Source: Rathayibacter iranicus NCPPB 2253 = VKM Ac-1602 (lineage in GTDB: Bacteria; Actinomycetota; Actinomycetes; Actinomycetales; Microbacteriaceae). From it: a DNA stretch of 64,000 bases. Location of the stretch: the NCBI RefSeq assembly GCF_003149025.1, contig NZ_QGDV01000001.1, forward strand, positions 372,001 to 436,000. Reading direction: 5' to 3'. The notes beneath the pieces were generated by a model. The model did no database searches. It was not told where the DNA came from and saw only the letters and a list, made by a program, of their open reading frames with translations. Below are positions 9,214 through 17,741 of this stretch, piece by piece. Positions within the stretch are counted from its first letter, which is position 1. Every line of letters starts with the position of its first letter. Both the position numbers and the translations under genes were made by a program.

Positions 9214-9870
9214 ATGCGCCTCCTCCTGATCCGCCATGGGCAGACTTCCTCCAACGTCGCAGGGCTCCTCGACACCCGCGTTCCCGGACCGGGCCTGACC
9301 GACCTTGGCCGTCGCCAAGCCGAAGCGCTGCCCGCTCTGCTCGCCGACGAGGGGATAGGCGCTCTCCTCGTCTCGACCATGCGCCGCACCCACGAGACAG
9401 CCGCTCCGCTCGCCGCCACTCTCAGGCTCGAGCCGATGGAGCGGGCCGACATCCGCGAGATCGCGGCGGGCGATCTCGAGATGCGCGGTGACACGGCATC
9501 GGTCGACGAGTACATGAGCACGGTGTTCCGCTGGGCGGCCGGGGAGACGTCCCTCCGGCTCGCGGGTGGAGAGACGGGAGATGAATTCGCGGCGCGCTTC
9601 GACGCGGTGGTCGGGGAGGCGGAGGCGACCGGCCATGCGGTTGTCGCGTTGGTCAGCCATGGTGCGGCCATCCGCTGCTGGGTGGGACTGCGTTCGTTGG
9701 ACCTTGATGCGACCTTCGTCTCCGACCATCCGCTGGACAATACGGGCGTCGTCGTGCTCGAGGGGTCAGGGACCGGGTGGTCGCTTGTGTCTTGGCAGGG
9801 TGAGCCGGTGAGCGGAGTCGGCGCGTCGGCCCCGTCCGGCCCGACTGGCGACATCACGTCCTCAAGTTGA
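9214..9870 (+). CDS. Histidine phosphatase family protein
   Basis: A 218-residue cytoplasmic phosphatase of the phosphoglycerate-mutase-like superfamily. The phospho-accepting histidine is H8 in the RHGQT signature (7-11); the second conserved histidine is H149 in VSHGAAIR. A conserved acidic residue near E89 fits the acid/base role. The last 20 residues are low-complexity Ser/Gly/Pro. Family members act on sugar phosphates, phosphoserine or cobalamin intermediates; nothing here selects one, and it is not close to cofactor-dependent GpmA. It precedes the betaine transporter genes but a 407-base gap separates them. Confidence 0.82.
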   Translation: MRLLLIRHGQTSSNVAGLLDTRVPGPGLTDLGRRQAEALPALLADEGIGALLVSTMRRTHETAAPLAATLRLEPMERADIREIAAGDLEMRGDTASVDEYMSTVFRWAAGETSLRLAGGETGDEFAARFDAVVGEAEATGHAVVALVSHGAAIRCWVGLRSLDLDATFVSDHPLDNTGVVVLEGSGTGWSLVSWQGEPVSGVGASAPSGPTGDITSSS

Positions 9871-10277
9871 CAGCCTCACGGGTGCCGCCCCTCGCGCCAT
9901 CAGGACGGTAATCCCGCATCACGGAAAAACCCGCCCTAGCCAGCGGTTTACACGAATATGCCGCATGCAGGTATCACCCCGCACTCAGCTGACGTTTGCT
10001 GACCGCCGACTCCGCGGCTACCGTGGACGGCGGTCCTGACGGACCCCGATGAACCGGTCCGCGCTAGCACGGCGTCCCCACGACGCACCGCGAGCGTACG
10101 GTCAACGGGAGTGGAGGTGGCCCCAAGGCCGCCTCGGACGCACGAGGATCGCCTCCACCCCTGCCGCGCAGAGCGGCGGGGCGCACCTAGAGGCTCGACG
10201 GACGACTGTCCCACGCTCCCGACCCGGCACCACGAGATGAGCGCAGGGCGTCACCCCTGTGCGCCGACGGAGTGTAC
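9871..10277. other. Intergenic region before the betaine transporter
   Basis: About 400 bases without a supported gene. It contains a perfect 8-bp inverted repeat, GACCGCCG at 10001-10008 and CGGCGGTC at 10028-10035, which could be a terminator-like or regulatory hairpin. An AT-rich patch around 9948-9962 (TTTACACGAATATG) is the most promoter-like stretch. An osmotically controlled promoter would be expected here by analogy with other betaine transporters, but I see no motif that proves it. Confidence 0.4.
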
Positions 10278-11618
10278 GTGCAGCAGAACCAGCAGATCAG
10301 CAGCGAGCCCCGGAGCGGGGCGGGCGCCGCTCTGGAGGCCCGCGGCCTCTTCAAGGTGTTCGGGCGCAAGCCCGACGAGGCGGTCCGCCGCCTGCGCGCA
10401 GGCGCTGACCGCACTGAACTCGACCAGGCAACGGCGGCCGTCATCGACGCCTCCTTCTCGGTCCGCCGCGGCGAGATCTTCGTCGTGATGGGCCTCTCCG
10501 GCTCGGGCAAGTCCACGCTCATTCGCATGCTCAACGGCCTCCAGGAGCCGACGGCCGGCGAGGTCCTCATTGAGGGCAGCACCATCACCGGCGTCTCCGC
10601 GGCCGAACTGCGGCGCGTCCGCCGCTCGTCGGTGTCGATGGTCTTCCAGCACTTCGCGCTGCTCCCGCACCGCACGGTGCTCGACAATGTCGCATATCCG
10701 CTCGAGATCCAGGGTGTACCCGCCGCTGAGCGCCGCGAGCGCGCACTGCTTGCCGTCGAGCGCGCCGGTCTCGCCGGCTGGCACGAGAAGACGCCCGACC
10801 AACTCTCGGGAGGCATGCGCCAGCGCGTCGGCCTCGCCCGCGCTCTCGCCGCTGATACGGGGATCGTTCTGATGGACGAGGCGTTCTCGGCGCTCGACCC
10901 GTTGATCCGCCGCGAGATGCAGGAGCAACTTATCGAGTTGCAGCACGAGCTTGGCAAGACCATCGTGTTCATCACGCACGACCTCAACGAGGCGATGTTC
11001 CTCGGCGACCGCATCGCGGTGATGCGCGATGGCCGCATCGTTCAGATCGGCACGCCGGAGGAGATCCTCACCGATCCGGCCACCGATTACGTCGCGCAAT
11101 TCGTTCAGGACGTCGATCGCGCTCGCGTGCTCACTGCCGCTGCCGTGATGGAGCCGGCGCGCTCGGTGGTCACGCTCTCCGCGGGCCCGCGTGCGGCGCT
11201 GCGCAGCATGCGCGATCTGCAGACGTCGGCGGCGTTCGTGGTCGGCAGTGGTCGCCGCCTGCTGGGGACGGTCCGCGACAGCGATGTGATCGAGCAGGTC
11301 CGCCTCGGGGTGAGTGACCTCTCGGCTGTGCTGGTCTCCGACGTCGTCACCGTCGCTCCGGACACCGCGCTGCACGAGGTCATCGAGCCCGCCGTCGAGT
11401 CGGCTCTGCCGGTCGCGGTAGTCGACGCGGAGGGGCGGCTCCTCGGCGCGATCCCGCGGGTGACCCTGCTCGCCGCTCTCGGCAACGTGCAGACGGGCGA
11501 GCAGCCCGTCGTGGAGTCGCCCGCGGCGCTCCCGATCGGCCTCGTCACTGCGACTCTGCATGCGACGGGCGGACCGGTTGACGATGCGCTGCTCGCGACG
11601 GAGGGGGGCACTCGATGA
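10278..11618 (+). CDS. proV: Glycine betaine/proline ABC transporter ATP-binding protein
   Basis: A 446-residue ATPase of the ProV/OpuAA type that powers uptake of compatible solutes during osmotic stress. Walker A GLSGSGKST is at about 72-80, signature LSGGMRQ at 176-182, Walker B IVLMDEAFSALD from about 196. After the ATPase domain the C-terminal part (from about residue 270) carries paired CBS-like repeats, which sense ionic strength in OpuA. I prefer GTG 10278 because GGAG lies five bases upstream; GTG 10272 overlaps that site. The stop overlaps the next start as ATGA, giving a tightly coupled two-gene operon with the fused permease/binding protein. Confidence 0.93.
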   Translation: MQQNQQISSEPRSGAGAALEARGLFKVFGRKPDEAVRRLRAGADRTELDQATAAVIDASFSVRRGEIFVVMGLSGSGKSTLIRMLNGLQEPTAGEVLIEGSTITGVSAAELRRVRRSSVSMVFQHFALLPHRTVLDNVAYPLEIQGVPAAERRERALLAVERAGLAGWHEKTPDQLSGGMRQRVGLARALAADTGIVLMDEAFSALDPLIRREMQEQLIELQHELGKTIVFITHDLNEAMFLGDRIAVMRDGRIVQIGTPEEILTDPATDYVAQFVQDVDRARVLTAAAVMEPARSVVTLSAGPRAALRSMRDLQTSAAFVVGSGRRLLGTVRDSDVIEQVRLGVSDLSAVLVSDVVTVAPDTALHEVIEPAVESALPVAVVDAEGRLLGAIPRVTLLAALGNVQTGEQPVVESPAALPIGLVTATLHATGGPVDDALLATEGGTR

Positions 11619-13375
11619 GCGGCCTCAGCTTTCGCCTCCCGCTCGGAGCCGCTGCGGAGGGCGCTTTCACTCTGCTCACCCACACCTTCCAGCCGTTCTT
11701 CGATGTGCTCCGCACCGTCTTCGGCGGCCTCTACTCCGGTGTCGATCTCGTGCTCGCCACTCCGCCCTTCTGGGTGATCGTCGCTTTCCTTGCCGTGCTC
11801 GCCTATGCCGTCCGCGGTTGGGTCTTCGGGATCGCGACGGCCGTCGGCCTCTTGGTGATCGTCGGGGTCGACCAGTGGGACAACGCGATGGACTCGCTCG
11901 CGCTGGTGCTCGTCTCCTCCGTCATTGCGATCGCTCTCAGCGTGCCGTTGGGCGTGCTCGCCGCGCGCAACCAGACGGCGTCGGCCGTCATCCGGCCCGT
12001 TCTCGACCTGATGCAGACGATGCCGGCCTTCGTTTACCTCATCCCCGCGCTGATCCTGTTCCGCGTCGGAGTTGTGCCGGGGATCGTCGCGACGATTGTC
12101 TTCGCGATGGCGCCGGGCGTGCGACTGACCGAACTGGGCATCCGCGGCGTCGACCCGGAACTGGTCGAGGCGGGGGAGTCGTTCGGCTCGTCGAGGTGGC
12201 GCATCCTCCGTCAGATCCAGTTGCCGCTGGCGCTGCCGTCGATCCTGGCGGGGCTCAATCAGGTGATCATGCTGTCGCTGTCGATGGTCGTCATCGCGGG
12301 AATGGTTGGCGCCGGGGGATTGGGGGGAGATGTGGTCGCAAGCCTCAACCGGATCGACATCGCGCTCGGGTTCGAGGCCGGTATCGCCGTCGTCATCCTG
12401 GCTGTCATCCTCGACCGGATGACCGGAGCGCTCGGCAGTCCATCGCCGGCACGCCTCGCCCGAGCCCGCGACCGGCGCGCCGTAGTCGCGACCCGCGCGG
12501 CCGTGGGCGTCGTCTCGATCGGGCTGGTCGCCTCTCTCGGCGCAGCAACGCTGGCCGTTCCGGCCGCCGCGGCCTCGGTCGATAACGGCGACCGCACCGA
12601 GGTCACCATTGCTGTCTTCCAGGGGTGGGACGAGGGCATCGCTGTCTCGGCGCTCTGGGAGTCCGTGCTCGAGGCCAAGGGCTACGTTGTCACCCTGCAG
12701 AACGCCGATGTTGCACCCGGCTTCCAGGGCCTGTCGACCGGTGACTACGACCTCGCCCTCGACACCTGGCTCCCGGTGACGCACGCGAGCTACGTGGAGA
12801 AGCACAGCGATTCGATTGTCGATCTCGGTGCATGGAACGACGAGGCGAAACTCACCGTCGCGGTGAACGAGAACGCCCCGATCAACTCGTTGGAGGAGCT
12901 CGCCGCGAACCCGGGCGTCGTGGGGAATCGTCTGATCGGCATCGAGCCGGGCTCCGGCTTGAACCGGACGATGACCGACGCCGTCATTCCGGGATATGGG
13001 CTCGAGCGGATGGACTATTTGACCTCCTCCACGCCGGCGATGCTGCAGGAGCTATCGAATGCGACCCGTGCCGGTGAGAACATCGCTGTCACACTCTGGC
13101 GCCCGCACTGGGCGTATGACGTTTTTGCGCTGAAGAATCTCGCGGACCCGAAGGGCCTGCTCGGCAAGGCGGAAAGCCTGCACTCCTTCGGCTCGGCGTC
13201 ATTCGATGCCGATTATCCGACAATGAGCCGCTGGATCCGAAACTTCCGGATGGACTCGACGACGCTCGCCTCCCTCGAGAATGCGCTGTTTAACGCTGGC
13301 AAGGGTGACCGAGCTGCCGCGCTCGACGGCTGGGTGGGCGAGCACCGCGCCTACGTTGATGCGCTGACGTCCTGA
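11615..13375 (+). CDS. Glycine betaine ABC transporter permease fused to substrate-binding domain
   Basis: A 586-residue fusion. Residues 1 to about 280 form the ProW/OpuAB membrane domain with several helices and an EAA-type ATPase contact loop (VEAGESFGSSRWRILRQIQLP). A further hydrophobic span near 300-320 anchors a C-terminal ProX/OpuAC-type binding domain beginning around residue 328 (VTIAVFQGWDEG) with tryptophan-rich stretches such as DLALDTWLPVTHASY that fit a betaine aromatic cage. The binding domain therefore stays tethered outside the membrane. Such fusions are known in Lactococcus OpuABC and in several Actinobacteria. Starts four bases inside proV. Substrate could also be proline betaine or choline. 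Confidence 0.92.
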   Translation: MSGLSFRLPLGAAAEGAFTLLTHTFQPFFDVLRTVFGGLYSGVDLVLATPPFWVIVAFLAVLAYAVRGWVFGIATAVGLLVIVGVDQWDNAMDSLALVLVSSVIAIALSVPLGVLAARNQTASAVIRPVLDLMQTMPAFVYLIPALILFRVGVVPGIVATIVFAMAPGVRLTELGIRGVDPELVEAGESFGSSRWRILRQIQLPLALPSILAGLNQVIMLSLSMVVIAGMVGAGGLGGDVVASLNRIDIALGFEAGIAVVILAVILDRMTGALGSPSPARLARARDRRAVVATRAAVGVVSIGLVASLGAATLAVPAAAASVDNGDRTEVTIAVFQGWDEGIAVSALWESVLEAKGYVVTLQNADVAPGFQGLSTGDYDLALDTWLPVTHASYVEKHSDSIVDLGAWNDEAKLTVAVNENAPINSLEELAANPGVVGNRLIGIEPGSGLNRTMTDAVIPGYGLERMDYLTSSTPAMLQELSNATRAGENIAVTLWRPHWAYDVFALKNLADPKGLLGKAESLHSFGSASFDADYPTMSRWIRNFRMDSTTLASLENALFNAGKGDRAAALDGWVGEHRAYVDALTS

Positions 13376-13386
13376 CCGTTTTGCGT

Positions 13387-13508
13387 CCGCGAAATGTCGC
13401 GAGATGCTGTCCAGCGGACCTTTCTCGCGACATCGCTGCGGACGGTCGAGATCCCCGAGAACGGCGGGGCATTTCGACCGCCCGAACACATCTCGCGACA
13501 TTTCGCGG
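13387..13508. repeat. Intergenic palindrome, family A copy 1
   Basis: A perfect 20-bp inverted repeat, CCGCGAAATGTCGCGAGATG at 13387-13406 and its complement at 13489-13508, encloses about 82 bases. An additional half-site TCTCGCGACAT lies inside near 13413. It fills the gap between two convergent genes and ends two bases before the xylB stop codon. The same arms recur near 15.0 kb and 61.1 kb. A long inverted repeat at gene ends could stop transcription from both sides, but there is no T-tract. Origin and role unknown. Confidence 0.85.
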
Positions 13509-13509
13509 G

Positions 13510-14895
13510 TTAGCTGCGGGCGGCGGCGTATTGCGAGCGGATGACCGCTCGGTAGTCCGGCGCCGGCTCGGCGACCGAGGTGATCGTCCAGGTTGGACGC
13601 GAGCCGGTCAGCGCCCACGCGGCCTGCACGGCGGCGCCGTCGGCGACGTACTCGCCGGGCGTCGGCACCACCACGGGGGCGTCGAACACCTGCGAGGCCG
13701 AGAGTTGCACGGCCCGGTTCTGCGCGGCACCGCCGATCAGCAGGATGCGCCGCGCCTGGACGCCGTGCGCGCGGACCGCGTCGAGACCGTCCGCGAGCCC
13801 ACAGAGCATCCCCTCGATCGCCGCGCGCGCCAGATTCGGCCGCGTGGTCGACGCGATGGTCATCCCGTGCAGGCTCGCCGTCGCGTCGGGCAGGTTCGGA
13901 GTGCGCTCGCCCTCGAAGTAGGGGACGAGCACGAGCCCGCCCGCGCCCGGCTCCGCCTCGAGCGCCAGGGCGGCGAACTCGTCGAAGTCGCTGCCGAGCA
14001 ACGCGGCGATCGAGGCCAGCACGCGCGCCGCGTTGAGCGTCGCGACGAGCGGCAGGAAGCGTCCGCTCGCGTCGGCAAACCCGGCCACGGTTCCGGAGGC
14101 GTCGTGCACCGGCTCGTCCGTTACCGCGAACACCGTGCCGCTCGTGCCGATGCTGACGACCACATCGCCAGGGCCTGCGCCGAGCCCGAGCGCGGCGCCC
14201 GCGTTATCGCCCGCACCGGGACCGACCACGAGGCCGCCGTCGGTCCGGCCCGCTTCCTCCGACGGGCCGAGCACGCGGGGGAGCAGTGGACGGTGGCCGA
14301 GCGCGCGCTCGAGCAGGTCGAGGTCGTAGCCGTCGGCGCCCCAGTACGAGGTTCCGGAGGCATCGGAGCGGTCGGTGGTCAGCGCGTCGAGCTGCGGTCC
14401 TCGGGCGGAGTCGGGGCCGTAGCCAAGGAGGCGCCAGGTCAGCCAATCGTGCGGGAGCGCGACGGCGGCGACGCGGCCCGCGTTCTCGGGTTCGGTGTCG
14501 CGCAGCCAGCGCAGCTTCGTCGCGGTGAAGGAGGCGACGGGTACCGATCCGGTGCGCTGGGCCCACGCCTGGGCTCCAAGCTCCTCGATCAGGGCGGCGG
14601 CCGCGGGGGCGCTGCGGGTGTCGTTCCAGAGCAGGGCGGGGCGGATGACCTGCCCCTCGCTGTCGAGGACCACCATGCCGTGCTGCTGCCCGCCGATCGA
14701 GATCGCGGCGATGTCATCGAGTCCGCCGGCGTCCGCGAGGGCTGTTTGCAGTGCCTCCCACCACGCAGCCGGGTCGACCTCGGTGCCGTCGGGGTGACTG
14801 GCCCGTCCGGTGCGCACGACGGCGCCGGTGTCGAGGTCGCGGACGACCACCTTGCAGCTCTGGGTCGACGAGTCGACTCCTGCGACAAGCGTCAT
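13510..14895 (-). CDS. xylB: Xylulokinase
   Basis: A 461-residue FGGY-family sugar kinase that phosphorylates D-xylulose to xylulose 5-phosphate for the pentose phosphate pathway. The N-terminal phosphate loop [17 protein letters not shown], the block [14 protein letters not shown], and the C-terminal nucleotide-binding segment [13 protein letters not shown] are all typical. Start ATG 14895 follows GGAAGGTGA. It lies downstream of xylA on the same strand, separated by 154 bases containing a repeat element, so co-transcription is possible but may be attenuated. Assignment as xylulokinase rather than another FGGY kinase rests on the xylA neighbour and the QQHGMV block. Confidence 0.93.
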   Translation of the reverse strand: MTLVAGVDSSTQSCKVVVRDLDTGAVVRTGRASHPDGTEVDPAAWWEALQTALADAGGLDDIAAISIGGQQHGMVVLDSEGQVIRPALLWNDTRSAPAAAALIEELGAQAWAQRTGSVPVASFTATKLRWLRDTEPENAGRVAAVALPHDWLTWRLLGYGPDSARGPQLDALTTDRSDASGTSYWGADGYDLDLLERALGHRPLLPRVLGPSEEAGRTDGGLVVGPGAGDNAGAALGLGAGPGDVVVSIGTSGTVFAVTDEPVHDASGTVAGFADASGRFLPLVATLNAARVLASIAALLGSDFDEFAALALEAEPGAGGLVLVPYFEGERTPNLPDATASLHGMTIASTTRPNLARAAIEGMLCGLADGLDAVRAHGVQARRILLIGGAAQNRAVQLSASQVFDAPVVVPTPGEYVADGAAVQAAWALTGSRPTWTITSVAEPAPDYRAVIRSQYAAARS

Positions 14896-14955
14896 CGCCG
14901 TCACCTTCCGTTCGTGGCCGTTCGGGCGGAGTCGACTCCGCCGAAATAGGGGAGA

Positions 14956-15027
14956 ACGGACGAGATCCCGTGCCGCGGCAGGGGATCTCGTCCGTTTCAG
15001 GGGATCTCGCGACATTTCGCGAGATCT
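14956..15027. repeat. Intergenic palindrome, family A copy 2
   Basis: Between xylA stop and xylB start. A 14-bp perfect stem, ACGGACGAGATCCC at 14956-14969 and its complement at 14982-14995, is followed by GGGATCTCGCGACATTTCGC from 15001, the same right arm as the other family A copies; the left outer arm is degraded (only CGAAAT-like remnants near 14942). The inner CGGACGAGAT / ATCTCGTCCG stem also occurs in the copy at 61.1 kb. In the xylAB transcript it would form a strong hairpin and could lower xylB expression relative to xylA. Confidence 0.8.
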
Positions 15028-15049
15028 AGGAGGGGGGAGGGGAGGGGGG

Positions 15050-16240
15050 TTAGCGGGCGCCGAGGAGGTGCTCGGTGGCGAGTTGCTGGAGGCGGACGAA
15101 GCCGAAGCCCTTGCCGTTCAGGTAGGCGTCGGTGTTGAAGGACTCGTAGGCGGCGGTGTCGGCGAGCAAGTCGTCGTACGACTCGCCCTCGTTCAGCGTC
15201 GGGATCGAGAGTTCGGCGACCTTGGCGGTGGCGAGCGCTTCCTGCACGTCAGGGTCAGCGCGGAAGGCCGCGGCGCGCTCCTTGAGCAGCAGGTAGGTGT
15301 GCATGTTCGCGGCGGCCGAGTCCCAGACGCCGGTCTCGTCCTCGGTGCGCGAGGGCTTGTAGTCGAAGTGGCGGGGGCCGTCGTAGGCGGGGACGCCGCC
15401 AGGGCCACCGTTTTCGAGCAGGTCGACGAGTGCGAACGCGTTGTGGAGATCCCCGTGGCCGAAGACGAGGTCCTGGTCGTACTTGATGCCGCGCTGACCG
15501 TTGAGGTCGATGTGGAAGAGCTTGCCGTGGTACAGCGCCTGGGCGATGCCGGCCGCAAAGTTCAGGCCCGCCATCTGCTCGTGACCGACCTCGGGGTTGA
15601 CACCGACTAGCTCGGGGCGCTCGAGGGAGTTGATGAACGCGATCGCGTGGCCCAGGGTCGGCAGGAGGATGTCTCCGCGGGGCTCGTTGGGCTTGGGCTC
15701 GATGGCGAAGCGGATGTCGTAACCCTTGTCGGTGACGTAGTCGCCGAGCAGGTTGACGGCCTCGCGGTAGCGCTCAAGCGCGGCGCGGATGTCCTTGGCG
15801 GAGTCGTACTCGGCGCCCTCGCGGCCACCCCACATGACGAAGGTCTGGGCGCCCAGCTCGGCGGCCAGGTCGATGTTGCGCAGGACCTTGCGCAGGGCGA
15901 AGCGGCGCACGTCGCGGTCGTTCGAGGTGAAGCCGCCGTCCTTGAAGACCGGGGCGCTGAAGAGGTTGGTGGTCACCATCGGCACGATCAGGCCGGTCGA
16001 CTCCAGTGCGCCCTTGAGGCGGTCGATCTGAGTCTGGCGTTCGGCATCGGTCGAGCCGAAGGCGAAGAGGTCGTCGTCGTGGAAGGTGAGGCCGTAGGCG
16101 CCGAGTTCGTCGAGCTTCTCGACCGCGTGCACGACGTCCAGCGGCTCGCGGGTCGGGCCGCCGAACGGGTCCGTCCCGTTGTAGCCGATGGTCCAGAGGC
16201 CGAACGAGAACTTGTCAGCGCGGGTGGGGGTCAGAGACAT
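15050..16240 (-). CDS. xylA: Xylose isomerase
   Basis: A 396-residue class I (actinobacterial-length) xylose isomerase converting D-xylose to D-xylulose. Residues match the well-studied Streptomyces and Actinoplanes enzymes at identical positions: catalytic H54 and D57 in TFHDDD; metal and substrate ligands E181 and K183 in EPKPNEP; E217 and H220 in [10 protein letters not shown]245 in HIDLNGQ; D255 and D257 in KYDQD. Start ATG 16240 follows AAAGGATCGG. First gene of a xylA-xylB unit. The frame is open upstream to 16384, but that part lacks family similarity. A short palindrome just upstream (16276-16289) may be a repressor site. Confidence 0.97.
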   Translation of the reverse strand: MSLTPTRADKFSFGLWTIGYNGTDPFGGPTREPLDVVHAVEKLDELGAYGLTFHDDDLFAFGSTDAERQTQIDRLKGALESTGLIVPMVTTNLFSAPVFKDGGFTSNDRDVRRFALRKVLRNIDLAAELGAQTFVMWGGREGAEYDSAKDIRAALERYREAVNLLGDYVTDKGYDIRFAIEPKPNEPRGDILLPTLGHAIAFINSLERPELVGVNPEVGHEQMAGLNFAAGIAQALYHGKLFHIDLNGQRGIKYDQDLVFGHGDLHNAFALVDLLENGGPGGVPAYDGPRHFDYKPSRTEDETGVWDSAAANMHTYLLLKERAAAFRADPDVQEALATAKVAELSIPTLNEGESYDDLLADTAAYESFNTDAYLNGKGFGFVRLQQLATEHLLGAR

Positions 16241-16779
16241 GGAACCGATCCTTTCCGGCGACGTCGCCGAATTGTTGTTGAAGCCAACATATCCCCAGCG
16301 GGCGGAGGTGCGCAACGAGTGCGAAGGTCTCGATGCGCGGGCTGGCCGGGGCGGTGAGCACACCGACGTCGGCGCGTCGACCACCAGCGCGTCCCCGTAG
16401 TCCTGGAGCTCGTCGGCCGCGTCGGAACCGATCGAGACGAACAGTGCCTGGCCGGTGACCGTGGCGGTGATCGCCGGCGGCGGCTCGGCCTAGAGACCCA
16501 GCCGTATCCTCAAATGCGATAAGCCAATTCATAGCCCCTGTTTCAATTGACCCCTAGAGTCGGGGGGTAAATGGCTGCACTTCCTTTACATCCTCGCGGT
16601 GAGGGTGCATCGACCGCGGCCAGCATGATTGTCCGCTTGCTATCATGCGGGTCTCACTGCTAGTTTGTCACGCAGGAGTCACTGAGGCAGTGCTCCACTC
16701 TTCGCCGCTTTCCGTAAGGCTTCGTATGTTCATGCTGCAAGGGGCTTCGCGCACGGCTTGTGAATCCCCCGAAAGGGCC
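16241..16779. other. xylA upstream region with possible operator and gene debris
   Basis: The 539 bases between xylA and a broken oxidoreductase gene. TGTTG-AAGC-CAACA at 16276-16289 is a short perfect inverted repeat 36 bases before xylA and could bind the ROK repressor or the LacI regulator; the evidence is only position and symmetry. The minus strand around 16370-16490 reads [20 protein letters not shown], which looks like a fragment of a former gene, ended by a stop near 16491. From 16500 to 16640 the DNA is AT-richer with no frame of interest. Confidence 0.4.
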
Positions 16780-17073
16780 ACTCCTGACTTTGATGTGGTG
16801 ATTGTTGGAGGCGGCCTAGCCGGCTCGGTGGGGGCTGATGATTATCGGACTCTTCGGTCGAGGGGTAGCGGTGTCCGTGCTCACGGACGCTAGTGTTATT
16901 CGACCATCACTCGTCACCGCGTTGAAGACGTTAACTGGGCGAGCAAATCGGTGGTGTCCCGTCTCGCTAGACCGGACACCGGTGCGGATCGGTAAACCGT
17001 CCGGCGAGATAACCACATTCTTTGCCAACGATGGCAGAGTCCGCCTAGGACACGGTTATCGGGGCGTACTCCG
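16780..17073 (+). pseudogene. FAD/NAD-binding oxidoreductase remnant
   Basis: The frame ending at 16893 includes DFDVVIVGGGLAGSV, an unmistakable N-terminal dinucleotide-binding motif of flavoprotein monooxygenases, but it then loses sense. A second frame picks up at about 16838 with MIIGLFGRGVAVSVL, the expected next strand, and continues to about 17073 without further family motifs. A one-base shift near 16833 plus loss of the rest of the gene explains this. The remnant abuts the DUF2867 gene. DUF2867 proteins often sit near oxidoreductases, so the pair may once have been functional together. Confidence 0.6.
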
Positions 17074-17562
17074 ATGAGCACATCCAAGAGATTAGACCCG
17101 CTGGGCGAGCCGAACCAGGTGTGGCGAGAGGGAACGCGCATACCGGGCGGTGAGCTCCGGACGGCGCGCTTTTGGGGAGAGGCGCTCTTCGCACCCAAAC
17201 CCCTCGTCGTGGTCGCCGCACTGCGCATGAGAAATGCCGTGGGTCGAATAGTCGGAATCAAGCCCTTCGCCGATGATGCTGGCGTTCGTGGATCCCCACG
17301 CGCCGACCGCCTGGGGCCGTTCCCCGTGCTTGCAGAGACGCCAGAACACATTGCCTTTGGTATCGCCGACAAGCACCTCACCTTCCGATCATCGCTTCGG
17401 GTCTCCGCGGGCGATGGAGTCGTGATCATCGATGTGGAGACCAAGGTCTGGACACACAACTGGTTCGGCCGCTGCTACGCCGCCGGCCTCCGAATCGGAC
17501 ATCCCGCCGTCATGACCCTGTTCTTGCGCGCTCTGCGTCGCTCTCACCACGAGGAAGCGTGA
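17074..17562 (+). CDS. DUF2867 family protein
   Basis: A 162-residue protein fitting DUF2867. Typical features are the N-terminal block leading to a Trp and the FAPKPLVVVAALRMRNAVGRIVGIKP segment, the middle FPVLAETPEHIAFGIADKHLTFR block, and the C-terminal HNWFGRCYAAGLRIGHPAVMTLFLRALRR, where a hydrophobic helix carries conserved histidines. Function of the family is unknown. Upstream is a decayed oxidoreductase; downstream is the LacI regulator. No obvious ribosome site, so expression is uncertain. Confidence 0.6.
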   Translation: MSTSKRLDPLGEPNQVWREGTRIPGGELRTARFWGEALFAPKPLVVVAALRMRNAVGRIVGIKPFADDAGVRGSPRADRLGPFPVLAETPEHIAFGIADKHLTFRSSLRVSAGDGVVIIDVETKVWTHNWFGRCYAAGLRIGHPAVMTLFLRALRRSHHEEA

Positions 17563-17640
17563 ATTCGGTCTCGATGGAGCCCCTGCTGATCGGGCAGCCC
17601 GTTAGTGCGGATGGCGGGATCGATTCGCGACCGAATGCTT

Positions 17641-17656
17641 GCGCAAGCGCTTCGAC
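17641..17656. promoter_or_regulatory. Possible secondary LacI-family operator
   Basis: The sequence GCGCAAGCGCTTCGAC contains the palindromic core AAGCGCTT and one complete half-site CTTCGA of the stronger operator 40 bases downstream. The left half is degenerate. Spacing of about four helical turns between the two would allow co-operative binding. Confidence 0.4.
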
Positions 17657-17685
17657 TCTGCGTACAGTCACTCCAGCACCACCGG

Positions 17686-17699
17686 TCGAAGCGCTTCGA
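17686..17699. promoter_or_regulatory. LacI-family operator upstream of the regulator gene
   Basis: TCGAAGCGCTTCGA is a perfect 14-bp palindrome with the central CG step and AAGCGCTT core typical of LacI/GalR operators. It lies 43 bases before the regulator start, so autoregulation is likely. A near-identical site occurs before the binding-protein gene. Confidence 0.7.
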
Positions 17700-17741
17700 A
17701 GCCGCGACCGTCACCGACGATGACGTCCGGCAGGAGGAACC

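Noticed and set aside
10049-10240. Small plus-strand gene before proV
   Set aside because: No ribosome site and the product is low-complexity Arg/Pro/Thr typical of a random high-GC frame.
14956-14995. Ordinary intrinsic terminator after xylA
   Set aside because: There is no T-tract and the same stem with flanking arm recurs at 61 kb, so it is treated as part of a repeat family, although it may still attenuate transcription.
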